Source: JBBRMW01 sp038239365 (lineage in GTDB: Bacteria > Chloroflexota > Anaerolineae > Aggregatilineales > UBA2796). From it: a stretch of DNA of 8,105 bases. Below the pieces are notes generated by a model. That model ran no database searches. It had not been told where the DNA came from and saw only the letters and a list, made by a program, of their open reading frames with translations. Shown here one piece after another: positions 1-6,988 of this stretch. The stretch lies in NCBI GenBank assembly GCA_038239365.1, contig JBBSEU010000268.1, positions 1 through 8,105 on the forward strand, given 5' to 3'. Positions within the stretch are counted from its first letter, which is position 1, and each line of letters begins with the position of its first letter. Made by a program: the position numbers and the translations under genes.

Positions 1-80
1 AGATGCAAACGACGCCCTATTTTTTCGAATCAATTAAAGAAATCAAAGACCTGATTCATGCGGGCGCAAAGGTGGAATGA
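1..80 (+). CDS. C-terminal end of an unidentified upstream gene (partial)
   Basis: An open frame enters from the left edge and ends at the TGA at 78-80. About 25 residues are visible, finishing ...KEIKDLIHAGAKVE. The piece is too short to name a family. The stop lies 3 nt before the start of the ABC permease, and the AGGTGG that serves the permease sits inside these last codons, so the two genes are probably co-transcribed and translationally coupled. By position it could be the ATPase of the importer or an enzyme acting on the imported compound, but the visible tail does not show either. That the frame is coding is an inference from its position and its tight junction with the next gene. Confidence 0.5.
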   Translation, partial: MQTTPYFFESIKEIKDLIHAGAKVE

Positions 81-83
81 CCG

Positions 84-938
84 ATGGCCGAAAAGATGCT
101 CGATCAAATCCCGGAGTTCAACAAGCCCGCGACTTCTTCAGCAGAAAAAGACGGGCTGGCGAACTGGAGCGCGCTCACCTCCGTGCCAACGGCCAGGAAT
201 GCGCGCGAACTGGTGATCATCCTGATGGTTGCGGTTTGTGTCGTGGCCGGAATTGAGCTGTTGGTGCGTGCCTTTCAGGTGCCGACCTATGTGTTTCCCG
301 CGCCGAGTGCGATTTTTGGCTCGCTCATCCATAGTTGGCCGGTGCTGATGCCGCACGTTGGCGTTACATTGAAGGAACTGGCGATTGGCTATTTCATCGG
401 AGCGACAATCGGTATCGGGCTGGCAGCGTTGATTACGCAGTTCCCGTTTGTCGAAAAGATCGTGACGCCGTACATCATCATCCTGGTCACAACGCCGATG
501 TTAGCGTTGGTTCCGTTGCTGATCCTGAAACTCGGTTTTGGCATGGAGCCGCGAATCGTGGCAGTTGCGCTGGCCGTCGGGCCAATGGTGATGATCAACG
601 CTTCGACTGGATTCAGGCGAACTGACCTGGCGAAAATCGCACTGGCACGTTCGTATGGCGCGACAACGCTGCAAATATTTCGCATGGTGCGCTTTCCATT
701 GGCACTGCCAATGATCATTGTCGGACTCATGGTGGGCGGCATCTTTGGCCTGCTGACAGCAGTGGGCGCAGAAATGGTGGGCGGCGGCGAGGGATTGGGA
801 ACGCGGCTGGTGTACTATTCGTCGCTGGCACGTATGGAGCCGTTTTTTGCGACAATTATGATTATTGCGACGATAGGGATTTTGCTGTATGTCACCTTTT
901 TCTTCATCGGAAAAAGGTATACAAGCTGGGAAACCTGA
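84..938 (+). CDS. ABC transporter permease, NitT/TauT (SsuC/TauC-like) family
   Basis: This 284-residue inner-membrane subunit of a binding-protein-dependent importer would form the translocation channel with an ATPase that is not in the window. A soluble N-terminal stretch (residues 1-40) leads into hydrophobic segments at roughly 42-62, 98-118, 128-150, 157-173, 210-230 and 255-276, which gives six membrane helices. The EAA loop that docks on the ATPase is at about 187-215: ALARSYGATTLQIF, then a basic residue and PLALPMIIVGL. This matches the SsuC/TauC pattern, as do the length and the PAPSAIFGSL segment near residue 72. The ATG at 84 is preferred because AGGTGG at 70-75 lies 8 nt upstream. 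The gene follows the previous stop by 3 nt, and the binding protein follows after 42 nt, so they form one operon. Known substrates of the family include sulfonates, nitrate and pyrimidine or thiamin precursors; the one here cannot be read. The family call is secure. Confidence 0.93.
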   Translation: MAEKMLDQIPEFNKPATSSAEKDGLANWSALTSVPTARNARELVIILMVAVCVVAGIELLVRAFQVPTYVFPAPSAIFGSLIHSWPVLMPHVGVTLKELAIGYFIGATIGIGLAALITQFPFVEKIVTPYIIILVTTPMLALVPLLILKLGFGMEPRIVAVALAVGPMVMINASTGFRRTDLAKIALARSYGATTLQIFRMVRFPLALPMIIVGLMVGGIFGLLTAVGAEMVGGGEGLGTRLVYYSSLARMEPFFATIMIIATIGILLYVTFFFIGKRYTSWET

Positions 939-970
939 ACCTAGATCAAGTTATTTCATGAATTTGTTAT

Positions 971-975
971 GGAGG
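971..975 (+). promoter_or_regulatory. Shine-Dalgarno GGAGG that fixes the substrate-binding protein start
   Basis: A perfect GGAGG lies 5 nt before the ATG at 981. It overlaps the earlier in-frame ATG at 969, which has no ribosome-binding sequence of its own. The start at 981 is therefore preferred and shortens the open frame by four residues. Confidence 0.8.
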
Positions 976-980
976 ACAAG

Positions 981-2147
981 ATGAACCAACCCTTTTTGAA
1001 GCAGGCGCGTCCTGCAACACTCACGCGGCTCGTCGTGTTGATCGCAATCGTAGCCATGCTGGCGGCAAGTGCGTTTGTGCCCAGGGCAACCCTGGCTGCC
1101 GCGGCTGATGCGATCTGTCCAGTAAGCCCCGTCGCAAAGATCACGTGGATCCCGCCGCGCGGTACTCTGGAAGTAATGGACGATTACCCGCTATGGGTCG
1201 CCAAGAAGATGGGTTATTTCGATAAGCTCGGCGTTGACGTGACCCTGCAACCTGCTCCAACCGGCGGCGCTAGCACCATGAGTCTGCTCACGGAAAAGCA
1301 GGCGGATGTCGGTTACCCCTCGCCCGGTGTGCTTACATCGGCTATCGACGCCGGGATTCCCGTAATTTTGGGCTTCGAGATGATCGGCGGACAGGTCTTC
1401 GACTTTGCTGTGCGCGCTGACAGCAATATTAAGAGCGTCAAAGACCTGGCTGGGAAGACGATCTCAATGCCCGCCGCAGGACTTGAAACGATCACGAACC
1501 CGATTCTGGCCGAGCAGGGTGTTGATCCGGCGACGATCAAATACGTCAACGCGGGAAACCAGTGGGGACAATCGGTTGAGCAGGGTCAAGCCGATGCTGC
1601 GTTGGCATGGGAAGGTCTGCGCGCTCAATGGAATTCGATTGGCCTCAAGCTCAAGTACCTGATTGGTTCGGAGTTCTCCAAGGATCCGTCGAACGGCTAT
1701 GCCATCCGTGCCGCCGACCTGAAGGACGACGCTGCCAAGAAAACATTAACTTGTTTCTTCCGAGGCGTGGCGATGGGATTGGAGTTTGCGCGTGTGAATC
1801 CGCAGGCCGCAGCGCAGATCACTTACGAGCAGTTCCCGGCGCTGAAAGATCAGATGACACCAGACCTGGCACTCGAGTCGCTGCGGCAGCTTGGTTACCT
1901 TTATAACCAGTCGAACAAGGCGGGCAAAGGCTACGGCTATAGTGACGAAGCGAACTGGCAGAGCTACTTGGACCGGATCGCTAAACTCGGCCAGACTAAG
2001 GTCGGACTCAAGGTTGCGGATACCGTTACCAACACGTTTGTGAAGGACGCCAACGATTTTGATAAGGCGAAGGTCGCTGAGGACGCAAAGGCGTTCGTCC
2101 TGGGCGATGCGTGGAAAACGGTCAAGCTGCAAGGACCAATCGAGTAG
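981..2147 (+). CDS. ABC transporter substrate-binding protein, NMT1/SsuA-like
   Basis: This 388-residue protein is the extracytoplasmic solute receptor for the permease just upstream. From the ATG at 981 the N-terminus has basic residues (K7, R10, R16), a hydrophobic core at about 17-34 and small residues near 38-44 (TLAAAADA). This is a signal peptide of the ordinary rather than the lipoprotein type, since no good lipobox precedes Cys46. The body shows the NMT1/SsuA pattern: a YPLWVAKKMGYFDKLGVDVT segment near 69-88, then a TGGASTMSLL loop, ADVGYPSPGVL, SVKDLAGKTISMPA and a QGQADAALAW segment in the second lobe. Only two cysteines occur (residues 46 and 258), so a disulfide is possible but unproven. 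An ATG at 969 would add four residues but overlaps the ribosome-binding site. The ligand is unknown; sulfonates, pyrimidine-like thiamin precursors and other small organics are typical of the family. The gene ends before a hairpin at 2163, consistent with the end of the transport operon. Confidence 0.9.
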   Translation: MNQPFLKQARPATLTRLVVLIAIVAMLAASAFVPRATLAAAADAICPVSPVAKITWIPPRGTLEVMDDYPLWVAKKMGYFDKLGVDVTLQPAPTGGASTMSLLTEKQADVGYPSPGVLTSAIDAGIPVILGFEMIGGQVFDFAVRADSNIKSVKDLAGKTISMPAAGLETITNPILAEQGVDPATIKYVNAGNQWGQSVEQGQADAALAWEGLRAQWNSIGLKLKYLIGSEFSKDPSNGYAIRAADLKDDAAKKTLTCFFRGVAMGLEFARVNPQAAAQITYEQFPALKDQMTPDLALESLRQLGYLYNQSNKAGKGYGYSDEANWQSYLDRIAKLGQTKVGLKVADTVTNTFVKDANDFDKAKVAEDAKAFVLGDAWKTVKLQGPIE

Positions 2148-2162
2148 AATAGGCCTTACCCT

Positions 2163-2190
2163 AAGTCCCTCCTACAGCGAGGGACTTTCA
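2163..2190 (+). terminator. Terminator-like hairpin after the transport genes
   Basis: AAGTCCCTC (2163-2171) pairs perfectly with GAGGGACTT (2179-2187) across a 7-nt loop. The trailing T-run is weak (TTTC only), so termination may be partial. It begins 15 nt after the binding-protein stop codon and separates the importer from the catabolic genes. Confidence 0.65.
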
Positions 2191-2227
2191 CACCGCCGAT
2201 TTAAGACCCAAATGACTGAATAAGATT

Positions 2228-2242
2228 TGAATTTGTAATTCA
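2228..2242. promoter_or_regulatory. Palindrome TGAATT-TGT-AATTCA, possible regulator site
   Basis: Two perfect 6-nt arms flank a 3-nt spacer in the AT-richer leader upstream of the catabolic operon. It lies about 50 nt before the isomerase start, where a promoter or operator would be expected. The odd-spaced centre is not the usual LacI-family geometry, so another regulator or chance is possible. No convincing -35/-10 pair could be assigned. Confidence 0.25.
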
Positions 2243-2254
2243 GGCTGCCCATTT

Positions 2255-2266
2255 TTGCGAGCGCAA
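2255..2266. promoter_or_regulatory. Palindrome TTGCG-AG-CGCAA, candidate LacI-family operator
   Basis: Five-nt inverted arms around a 2-nt centre lie 27 nt upstream of the isomerase start, within the likely promoter region. LacI-family proteins bind even palindromes as dimers, and a LacI-family gene ends this array. The arms are short and the link is inferred from position alone. A sequence resembling -10, TATCTA at 2269-2274, lies just downstream, but no matching -35 was found. Confidence 0.35.
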
Positions 2267-2293
2267 TTTATCTACCAAATTTTGGAGTGTTGA

Positions 2294-3103
2294 ATGGCTA
2301 CGAACCGAATCGGTGGACATACCAACAGTTATCACACACAGAACCTTGAGGATTCCCTGGAGGGAATCGCGGCGGCGGGCTTTCGTTATGTGGAATTGAG
2401 CGCAGTAAAGGGCTGGACTGAGCACGTACCACTTGATGCCGATGCCAAAACGCTGGGCGGAATCCTGCGTCTACTGAACAAGCTGAGCCTGACGCCCGTT
2501 GCCCTGAGCGGCCACACCGATCTGACCACCCAGCAGGGGTTAGCCGACGGCTTGAAAGCGGTGGACTTGTGTGAGCGGCTGGGGATCGACATCCTGAATA
2601 CGGCCATCGGCGGGCACTACAGCGAGAACGAAGACGAGTCGGCGTTTATGGGCAACATCCATCAACTGGCAGATGCGGCGGCGGCGAAAGCTATCAAGAT
2701 CGGGATCGAGATTCACGGCGACATCACCAGTTCAGGAAAAAAGGCAATCCCGATTTTGCAAAAGATTAACCGCCCGAATGTGGGCATCAATTACGATACG
2801 GCGAACATCGAGTTTTACGATAATGGAACTAAGGCAGTTGACGATTTGCAGGCTTCGCTGCCACATCTGGTCTTCTGCCACCTGAAGGATCATCTGGGCG
2901 GGCCGCGAGTTTGGGATTTCCCGGCCATTGGCGAGGGTCAGATCGACTTTGAGCAGGTTTTTGAGTTGCTTCACAAGGGGGGTTATGCGGGCGATTTCAG
3001 CGTGGAAATCGAGTTCAAGGGCGATCCATTCCCGCCGCTTGCCGAAGTGAACCGATCTATGAAGGCGTCGTACCAGAACCTGGCCGCGCTGGGCGTGGTC
3101 TGA
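2294..3103 (+). CDS. Sugar phosphate isomerase/epimerase-like TIM-barrel protein
   Basis: This 269-residue cytoplasmic protein belongs to the xylose-isomerase-like/AP-endonuclease-2 superfamily, which interconverts or dehydrates sugars with a divalent metal. The expected barrel signatures appear in order: GGHTNSYHTQNLEDSLEGIAAAGF at the first strand, ELS near residue 35, SGHT near 72, IGIEIHG (Glu139), NYDTAN (Asp168), VFCHLKDH (His196) and FSVEIEFKG (Glu238 or Glu240). These E/D/H/E positions match the metal ligands of the family. The ATG at 2294 has GGAG at 2284-2287, 6 nt upstream. It is the first gene after the hairpin at 2163 and is followed 17 nt later by a Gfo/Idh/MocA dehydrogenase, a pairing common in inositol, keto-sugar and rare-sugar catabolism. 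Family members are too varied in substrate to name the reaction. Confidence 0.88.
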   Translation: MATNRIGGHTNSYHTQNLEDSLEGIAAAGFRYVELSAVKGWTEHVPLDADAKTLGGILRLLNKLSLTPVALSGHTDLTTQQGLADGLKAVDLCERLGIDILNTAIGGHYSENEDESAFMGNIHQLADAAAAKAIKIGIEIHGDITSSGKKAIPILQKINRPNVGINYDTANIEFYDNGTKAVDDLQASLPHLVFCHLKDHLGGPRVWDFPAIGEGQIDFEQVFELLHKGGYAGDFSVEIEFKGDPFPPLAEVNRSMKASYQNLAALGVV

Positions 3104-3120
3104 ATGGAAGCCAACTACAT

Positions 3121-4113
3121 ATGAAAATCGGCATTCTTGGCTCCGGGTTCATGGGTGAGACTCACGCGCGCGCCTTTGCGAAACTTCCTGATGTGCAAAT
3201 CGTATCGGTTTCATCGCGGCATCTGGACAAAGCCGAAAAGTTGGCGAAACAAATCGGGGCGCGGGCGCTTGTCGATGATTACGCGATCCTGAACGATCCG
3301 GCGATTGACGCTGTAAGTATTACGCTACCGACGCACCTGCATAGGGAATATGCAATTGCTGCGCTCGAGGCCGGGAAAGATGTGTTGCTCGAAAAGCCGT
3401 TTGGGATGACAGTGGCGGACTGTGATGCGGTTATAGCGGCACACAGGAAAAGCGGCAGGAAGCTTATGATCGCGCATGTCGTGCGATTCTGGCCGGAATA
3501 CGTGTCGCTGGTGGAACTGGTGCAGAGCGGCAAGCTGGGGCGTCCGTTGACCGCGGTGGCGACAAGGCTCTCGGTTGTGCCGGGGTGGGCGAATTGGTTC
3601 ACCGACCCAGCTCTGAGCGGCGGCGCGATACTTGACCTGAGCATTCACGATTACGATGCACTGAACTGGCTGCTCGGGAAGCCGAAGACGGTCTATGCGC
3701 GCGGCCATGAAGCGGCACCCGGCCTTTGGAATCAGGTGATCTCTATTGTCGATTACGGGTCGGTACACGGATCGGTGGAAGGCAGCGAGATGATGCCGAA
3801 GGATTACCCGTTCACGGCGATGCTGAAGGTGATCTGTGAGGGTGGCGTGGTGGAATTCACGTTTCGGGCGGGCGGCGTGAGCATCGAGATGGGTGGCGGC
3901 ACGACGTTGACTGTCAATGAGCCGGGCAGGGCCTATAAGCTGGAGGCCAAACAAGGCGACGCTTACGGCGAACAAATCGCGTATTTTGCTGACTACGTTC
4001 GGGCTGATCGAGCGATTGAACGGGGAACGCCAGAGCAGGCGCGGCTGGCCGTCCAAACCTGTGCGGCGGCACGGAAGTCACTGGAGACGGGCGCAGTCGT
4101 CGCCGTGGAATGA
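3121..4113 (+). CDS. Gfo/Idh/MocA family NAD(P)-dependent oxidoreductase
   Basis: This 330-residue two-domain dehydrogenase would oxidise a sugar or cyclitol hydroxyl with NAD(P). The N-terminal Rossmann fold starts at once with GILGSGFMGETHARAF (residues 4-19), a GxGxxG cofactor loop. LPTHLHREYAIAALEAGKDVLLEKP follows, with the EKP lysine (Lys92) that is catalytic in the family. The C-terminal domain carries GGAILDLSIHDYD, giving Asp172 and His176, the other usual active-site residues. Length and motif order are normal, so the enzyme looks intact. The ATG at 3121 has GGAAG at 3106-3110, 10 nt upstream. The deacetylase gene starts 6 nt after the stop, which suggests translational coupling. 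The substrate cannot be deduced; the neighbours make an amino sugar or its deaminated product plausible. Confidence 0.92.
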   Translation: MKIGILGSGFMGETHARAFAKLPDVQIVSVSSRHLDKAEKLAKQIGARALVDDYAILNDPAIDAVSITLPTHLHREYAIAALEAGKDVLLEKPFGMTVADCDAVIAAHRKSGRKLMIAHVVRFWPEYVSLVELVQSGKLGRPLTAVATRLSVVPGWANWFTDPALSGGAILDLSIHDYDALNWLLGKPKTVYARGHEAAPGLWNQVISIVDYGSVHGSVEGSEMMPKDYPFTAMLKVICEGGVVEFTFRAGGVSIEMGGGTTLTVNEPGRAYKLEAKQGDAYGEQIAYFADYVRADRAIERGTPEQARLAVQTCAAARKSLETGAVVAVE

Positions 4114-4119
4114 GGCGCT

Positions 4120-4929
4120 ATGAGCAGCGGTAAACTGACGGCGTTAGCGATTGTCGCGCACCCGGACGATATCGAATTTCATATGGCGGGTACGCTGCTA
4201 CTGTTAAAGGACGCGGGCGCAGACATTCACTTCTGGAATCTGGCGAACGGCTGCTATGGATCGGTCACTCAGTCACGTGAAGAGATTGCCAGAATACGAT
4301 GGGAGGAGGCACAGGATTCGGCACGCGAAGCCGGCGCACAGATCTATCCGCCGATTTGTGATGATTTGGGAATTCTGTACGAACCTAAACGAATCGCGCA
4401 GGTGGCCGCCGTAATTCGACAGGTGAAGCCGGATATACTACTGGTGCATTCGCCCGAAGACTATATGGAAGATCACATGAATGCCTGCCGACTGGCAGTT
4501 ACCGGGGCATTCGTGCGCGGGATGCCGAATTATGAGACGCTCCCACCAGTGCCACATTACGATGGGGACATCACGATCTATCACGCGATGCCGCATGGCC
4601 TCCGTGACCCATTGCGGAAACGGGTTCGCGCCGGACAATGGATAGACATCAGTTCGATGATTGAGCGCAAACGCTCGATGCTGGCAAAGCATCGCAGCCA
4701 GAAGGAATGGCTTGACTTCAGCCAGGGCATGGACTCGTACCTGGTGTCGATGGTTGAGATGGCGGAGCAAAGCGGCCTGCTTTCCGGGCGGTTCGTTTAT
4801 GCCGAGGGCTGGCGGCGGCACTCACATCTCGGGTACGCGCCAAACGATGTTGACCCCCTATCGGAGGCGTTAGGTGAGAAATGCTGGGTAGACCCAGAGT
4901 ACGAACAATCGTTAGGTCAATTCATCTGA
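4120..4929 (+). CDS. PIG-L/LmbE family zinc-dependent deacetylase
   Basis: This 269-residue hydrolase belongs to the family that removes N-acetyl groups from GlcNAc-type substrates (MshB, BshB, PIG-L, CE14). The N-terminal signature AIVAHPDDIEF places His14 and Asp17 as zinc ligands and Asp16 as the likely general base. The third ligand is probably His119, in the segment HSPEDYMEDHMNACRLA, where the family normally has its second histidine motif. No signal peptide is visible, so the enzyme is cytoplasmic. It overlaps nothing but starts 6 nt after the dehydrogenase stop, with GAGG at 4112-4115 spanning that stop. The next gene, 42 nt downstream, is related to glucosamine-phosphate deaminases, so deacetylation followed by deamination is a natural reading. 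The exact substrate (free, phosphorylated or glycosidic amino sugar) is unknown. A mycothiol- or bacillithiol-type role is less likely in this context. Confidence 0.9.
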   Translation: MSSGKLTALAIVAHPDDIEFHMAGTLLLLKDAGADIHFWNLANGCYGSVTQSREEIARIRWEEAQDSAREAGAQIYPPICDDLGILYEPKRIAQVAAVIRQVKPDILLVHSPEDYMEDHMNACRLAVTGAFVRGMPNYETLPPVPHYDGDITIYHAMPHGLRDPLRKRVRAGQWIDISSMIERKRSMLAKHRSQKEWLDFSQGMDSYLVSMVEMAEQSGLLSGRFVYAEGWRRHSHLGYAPNDVDPLSEALGEKCWVDPEYEQSLGQFI

Positions 4930-4962
4930 CGATGTACCGTTATTTGCTTGATTCACGATCTT

Positions 4963-4967
4963 GGAGG
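4963..4967 (+). promoter_or_regulatory. Shine-Dalgarno GGAGG that fixes the NagB-like start
   Basis: GGAGG lies 4 nt before the in-frame GTG at 4972. The longer open frame begins with TTG at 4948, upstream of this site and without its own ribosome-binding sequence, so GTG at 4972 is preferred and eight residues are dropped. Confidence 0.7.
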
Positions 4968-4971
4968 ATTT

Positions 4972-5901
4972 GTGACACGTCCATTTAGCAAGGTTGCGCC
5001 AAACTGGTGGGATTATACGACGCTCGATCCAGCGATACTGCATGATGCGGCGCGGTTGAATGAAAACGACCTGCTCCAGCTTGCGCGACCCGGTTTCAAG
5101 GTGTCGTTTTACGAGACGCTGGAAGAATTCTATCTGGCCGAAGCCCTTGAATACATTGAAGCGTGGCAGCAAGCAACGCCTAACCGTCCAGCGGGAATCT
5201 GTGGGCCGATTGGGCCGACTGAGCAGCTTCCATTGGTGGCGCGTATCGTGAACAGCATCGGCCTCAAATTGCACCACGCGCACTTTTGGGGCATGGACGA
5301 ATGGGTTGAGGATGGCAAGCCTGTACCAATCACGCATCCGCTGTCGTTTGCGAGGGCCGATCTGGAATTATGTTTCAACCGGATTGACCCGACGTTGCGT
5401 ATGCCCGACGCGAACCTGCACTTCCCGACGGACGATTTGGACGCCTATAGCAAAACTTACGATCAAGTGCGCTGCGTCGTGATGCAGGGCGGGCAGGGCG
5501 AGGTCAAGCACTGGGCGTTCAATGACCCGGTACGCCGCGCTGCACCCTATGCGGACCAGCCGCCAACGCCCGAAGAATACCGACAAAAGCAGGCACGTGT
5601 TGTTGATTTGCACCCCATGACGGTCATCCAGAATGCGCGCACCTCTGGTGGGGGTAATATCTCGATGGTGCCCACCCAGGCGGCCTCGGTAGGGCCAGTT
5701 GAAACCTGGAAAGCGGAAAAAGTATCGATCTGGCACGCAGGCGCGCACGATAATCCATTTGGGATGCGGCTGACGACGCTGATGATTTCGAAGCATATCC
5801 CGGATTCAAGCGTGCCCATGTCGCTTCTGGCGCAGCATCCGAACGTACACTTCCATTTCTACCGCAAGGGTATCGGCAAAGTGGAAGCAGAAATGCACTG
5901 A
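4972..5901 (+). CDS. NagB-like glucosamine-6-phosphate deaminase/isomerase family protein, divergent active site
   Basis: This 309-residue protein (GTG start at 4972) aligns by eye with the NagB fold. The matches are HFWGMDEWV (NagB: FNMDEYV), a following HPLSFARADLELCFNRI (NagB: HPxSY...F..I), the QGGQGEVKHWAFNDP loop (NagB: GGxGxDGHIAFNEP), PTQAASVGPVETWKAEKVSIWHAG (NagB: PxxAxTxGxGT...A) and a late LLAQHPNVHF (NagB: LQxHP). Asp109 of MDEW keeps the position of E. coli NagB Asp72, and His180 that of His143. The position of Asp141 is Val178, and Glu148 is replaced by Asp185. It is longer than typical NagB (about 266 residues), with extra sequence at the N-terminus. NagB converts glucosamine-6-phosphate to fructose-6-phosphate and ammonia. 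The changes suggest an altered substrate or chemistry, for example a non-phosphorylated or carboxylated amino sugar. The placement directly after a deacetylase supports an amino-sugar role. The fold call is good; the reaction is uncertain. Confidence 0.72.
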   Translation: MTRPFSKVAPNWWDYTTLDPAILHDAARLNENDLLQLARPGFKVSFYETLEEFYLAEALEYIEAWQQATPNRPAGICGPIGPTEQLPLVARIVNSIGLKLHHAHFWGMDEWVEDGKPVPITHPLSFARADLELCFNRIDPTLRMPDANLHFPTDDLDAYSKTYDQVRCVVMQGGQGEVKHWAFNDPVRRAAPYADQPPTPEEYRQKQARVVDLHPMTVIQNARTSGGGNISMVPTQAASVGPVETWKAEKVSIWHAGAHDNPFGMRLTTLMISKHIPDSSVPMSLLAQHPNVHFHFYRKGIGKVEAEMH

Positions 5902-5950
5902 GCGCAGATAATCACCCAAGGATGGTACGTCGATCAGCACAAAAATCACG

Positions 5951-6961
5951 GTGAGCGACATCGCAAAGGCAGTTGGCGTCTCGCCAAGTACCGTATCGAG
6001 AGTGCTTACCAACGGTTCGCGCAGTAAGTTCATTAGCGAAGAAACGCGGCTCAAAGTACGTGATGCCGCCGCGCAGTTGGGCTATACGCCGAATCCGCTG
6101 GCAAGGGCGCTCAAAGGAGGGCGCTCGAATCTGATCGGGTTGATGCTGCGCGAAATCGCCGATCCCTTCTTTGCACAGCTAATTCAGGAAATCTCGGATG
6201 TGGCGCAAAGGAGTGGCTACCAGATTGTCCTGGGCTACTCGCGTGGGAGTTCGGACGGCGTGCTGAAAATGTCGAGCATCCTGGATACGCGGTATGTGGA
6301 CGGCGTGATCGTACTCGGTGATCTGAAAGATGACGAGCGCACCCTTGCGGCCATCCTGGAGCAAAATCCGGCAGTTATTGCGCTCTGCCGAGGTTCCTCG
6401 CCCAGGCCAGTTTTCACCGTGAATTCCAATAACACCGCCGGAATCGAAGCATTATTCGAGCATCTATTCGGCCTGGGACACCGCCGGATTGCCTTCATCG
6501 AAGGGGACTGGATGGCCGATATTACCCAGCGGCGGATCGCTTATGAAGAGCGGATGAACACGCGCGGATTGCCGATCCACGACGGGTGGCTTCAAAAAGT
6601 GCCGAACAATTTCATGGGTGGTTATCAAGGACTACAAAACCTGCTTGCGTTGGCTGAAATTCCGACGGCGATCATGGCCTCTGACGATACAATTGCGATT
6701 GGCGCGATCAAGGCGCTGACTGATGCCGAACTGCACACGCCGGACACGATGTCTGTGACGGGCTATGACGATATTGAGTTGGCCTCGTTCATATCACCCA
6801 GCCTGACCACCGTGCGGCAGCCAATTGATCGCATGGCGATCCAGGCGGTTGAGGCACTGATTTCGCTGATCACGCTGCCGAAATTGCCGCTTTCAGATAC
6901 GATTCTACGGGTGCAGCCCGAGCTTGTTATACGTAATTCGACGGCAGCACCGCCTGCTTAG
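5951..6961 (+). CDS. LacI-family transcriptional regulator (GTG start, or frameshifted 5' end)
   Basis: This 336-residue regulator is probably the local repressor of the catabolic genes. The helix-turn-helix is MSDIAKAVGVSPSTVSRVL at residues 1-19, followed by the GYTPNPLARALKGGRSN hinge-helix region (44-60) and a periplasmic-binding-like effector domain (IADPFFAQLIQEI at 69-81, GHRRIAFIEGD, MASDDTIAIGAI, VTGYDDIELASFISPSLTTVRQP). The effector is presumably a sugar. The GTG at 5951 has no clear ribosome-binding site, and it cuts off the few residues that usually precede the DIA motif. Upstream codons in the same frame read TKIT, which continues the family consensus, but no ATG/GTG/TTG occurs before the in-frame stop at 5909-5911. 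An ATG at 5922 in another frame would join this frame if the A-run at 5941-5945 had six bases instead of five. It follows the NagB-like gene by 49 nt on the same strand. The family call is secure; the start is not. Confidence 0.88.
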   Translation: MSDIAKAVGVSPSTVSRVLTNGSRSKFISEETRLKVRDAAAQLGYTPNPLARALKGGRSNLIGLMLREIADPFFAQLIQEISDVAQRSGYQIVLGYSRGSSDGVLKMSSILDTRYVDGVIVLGDLKDDERTLAAILEQNPAVIALCRGSSPRPVFTVNSNNTAGIEALFEHLFGLGHRRIAFIEGDWMADITQRRIAYEERMNTRGLPIHDGWLQKVPNNFMGGYQGLQNLLALAEIPTAIMASDDTIAIGAIKALTDAELHTPDTMSVTGYDDIELASFISPSLTTVRQPIDRMAIQAVEALISLITLPKLPLSDTILRVQPELVIRNSTAAPPA

Positions 6962-6988
6962 CTGAAATTTAGGTTTTGTCAGAACTGA

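Noticed and set aside
389..742. A 117-codon minus-strand open frame inside the permease gene
   Set aside because: It is antisense to a well-supported membrane protein, and its composition mirrors the complement of hydrophobic codons.
969..980. ATG at 969 as the start of the substrate-binding protein
   Set aside because: It overlaps the GGAGG at 971-975 that serves the ATG at 981 and has no ribosome-binding site of its own.
3325..4056. A 243-codon open frame on the minus strand inside the dehydrogenase gene
   Set aside because: It lies wholly antisense to a gene with clear Gfo/Idh/MocA motifs, shows no recognisable domain, and is explained by the codon bias of the real gene.
5368..5796. A 142-codon minus-strand open frame inside the NagB-like gene
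   Set aside because: It has no recognisable motifs, and the plus-strand gene carries the conserved NagB blocks over the same stretch.
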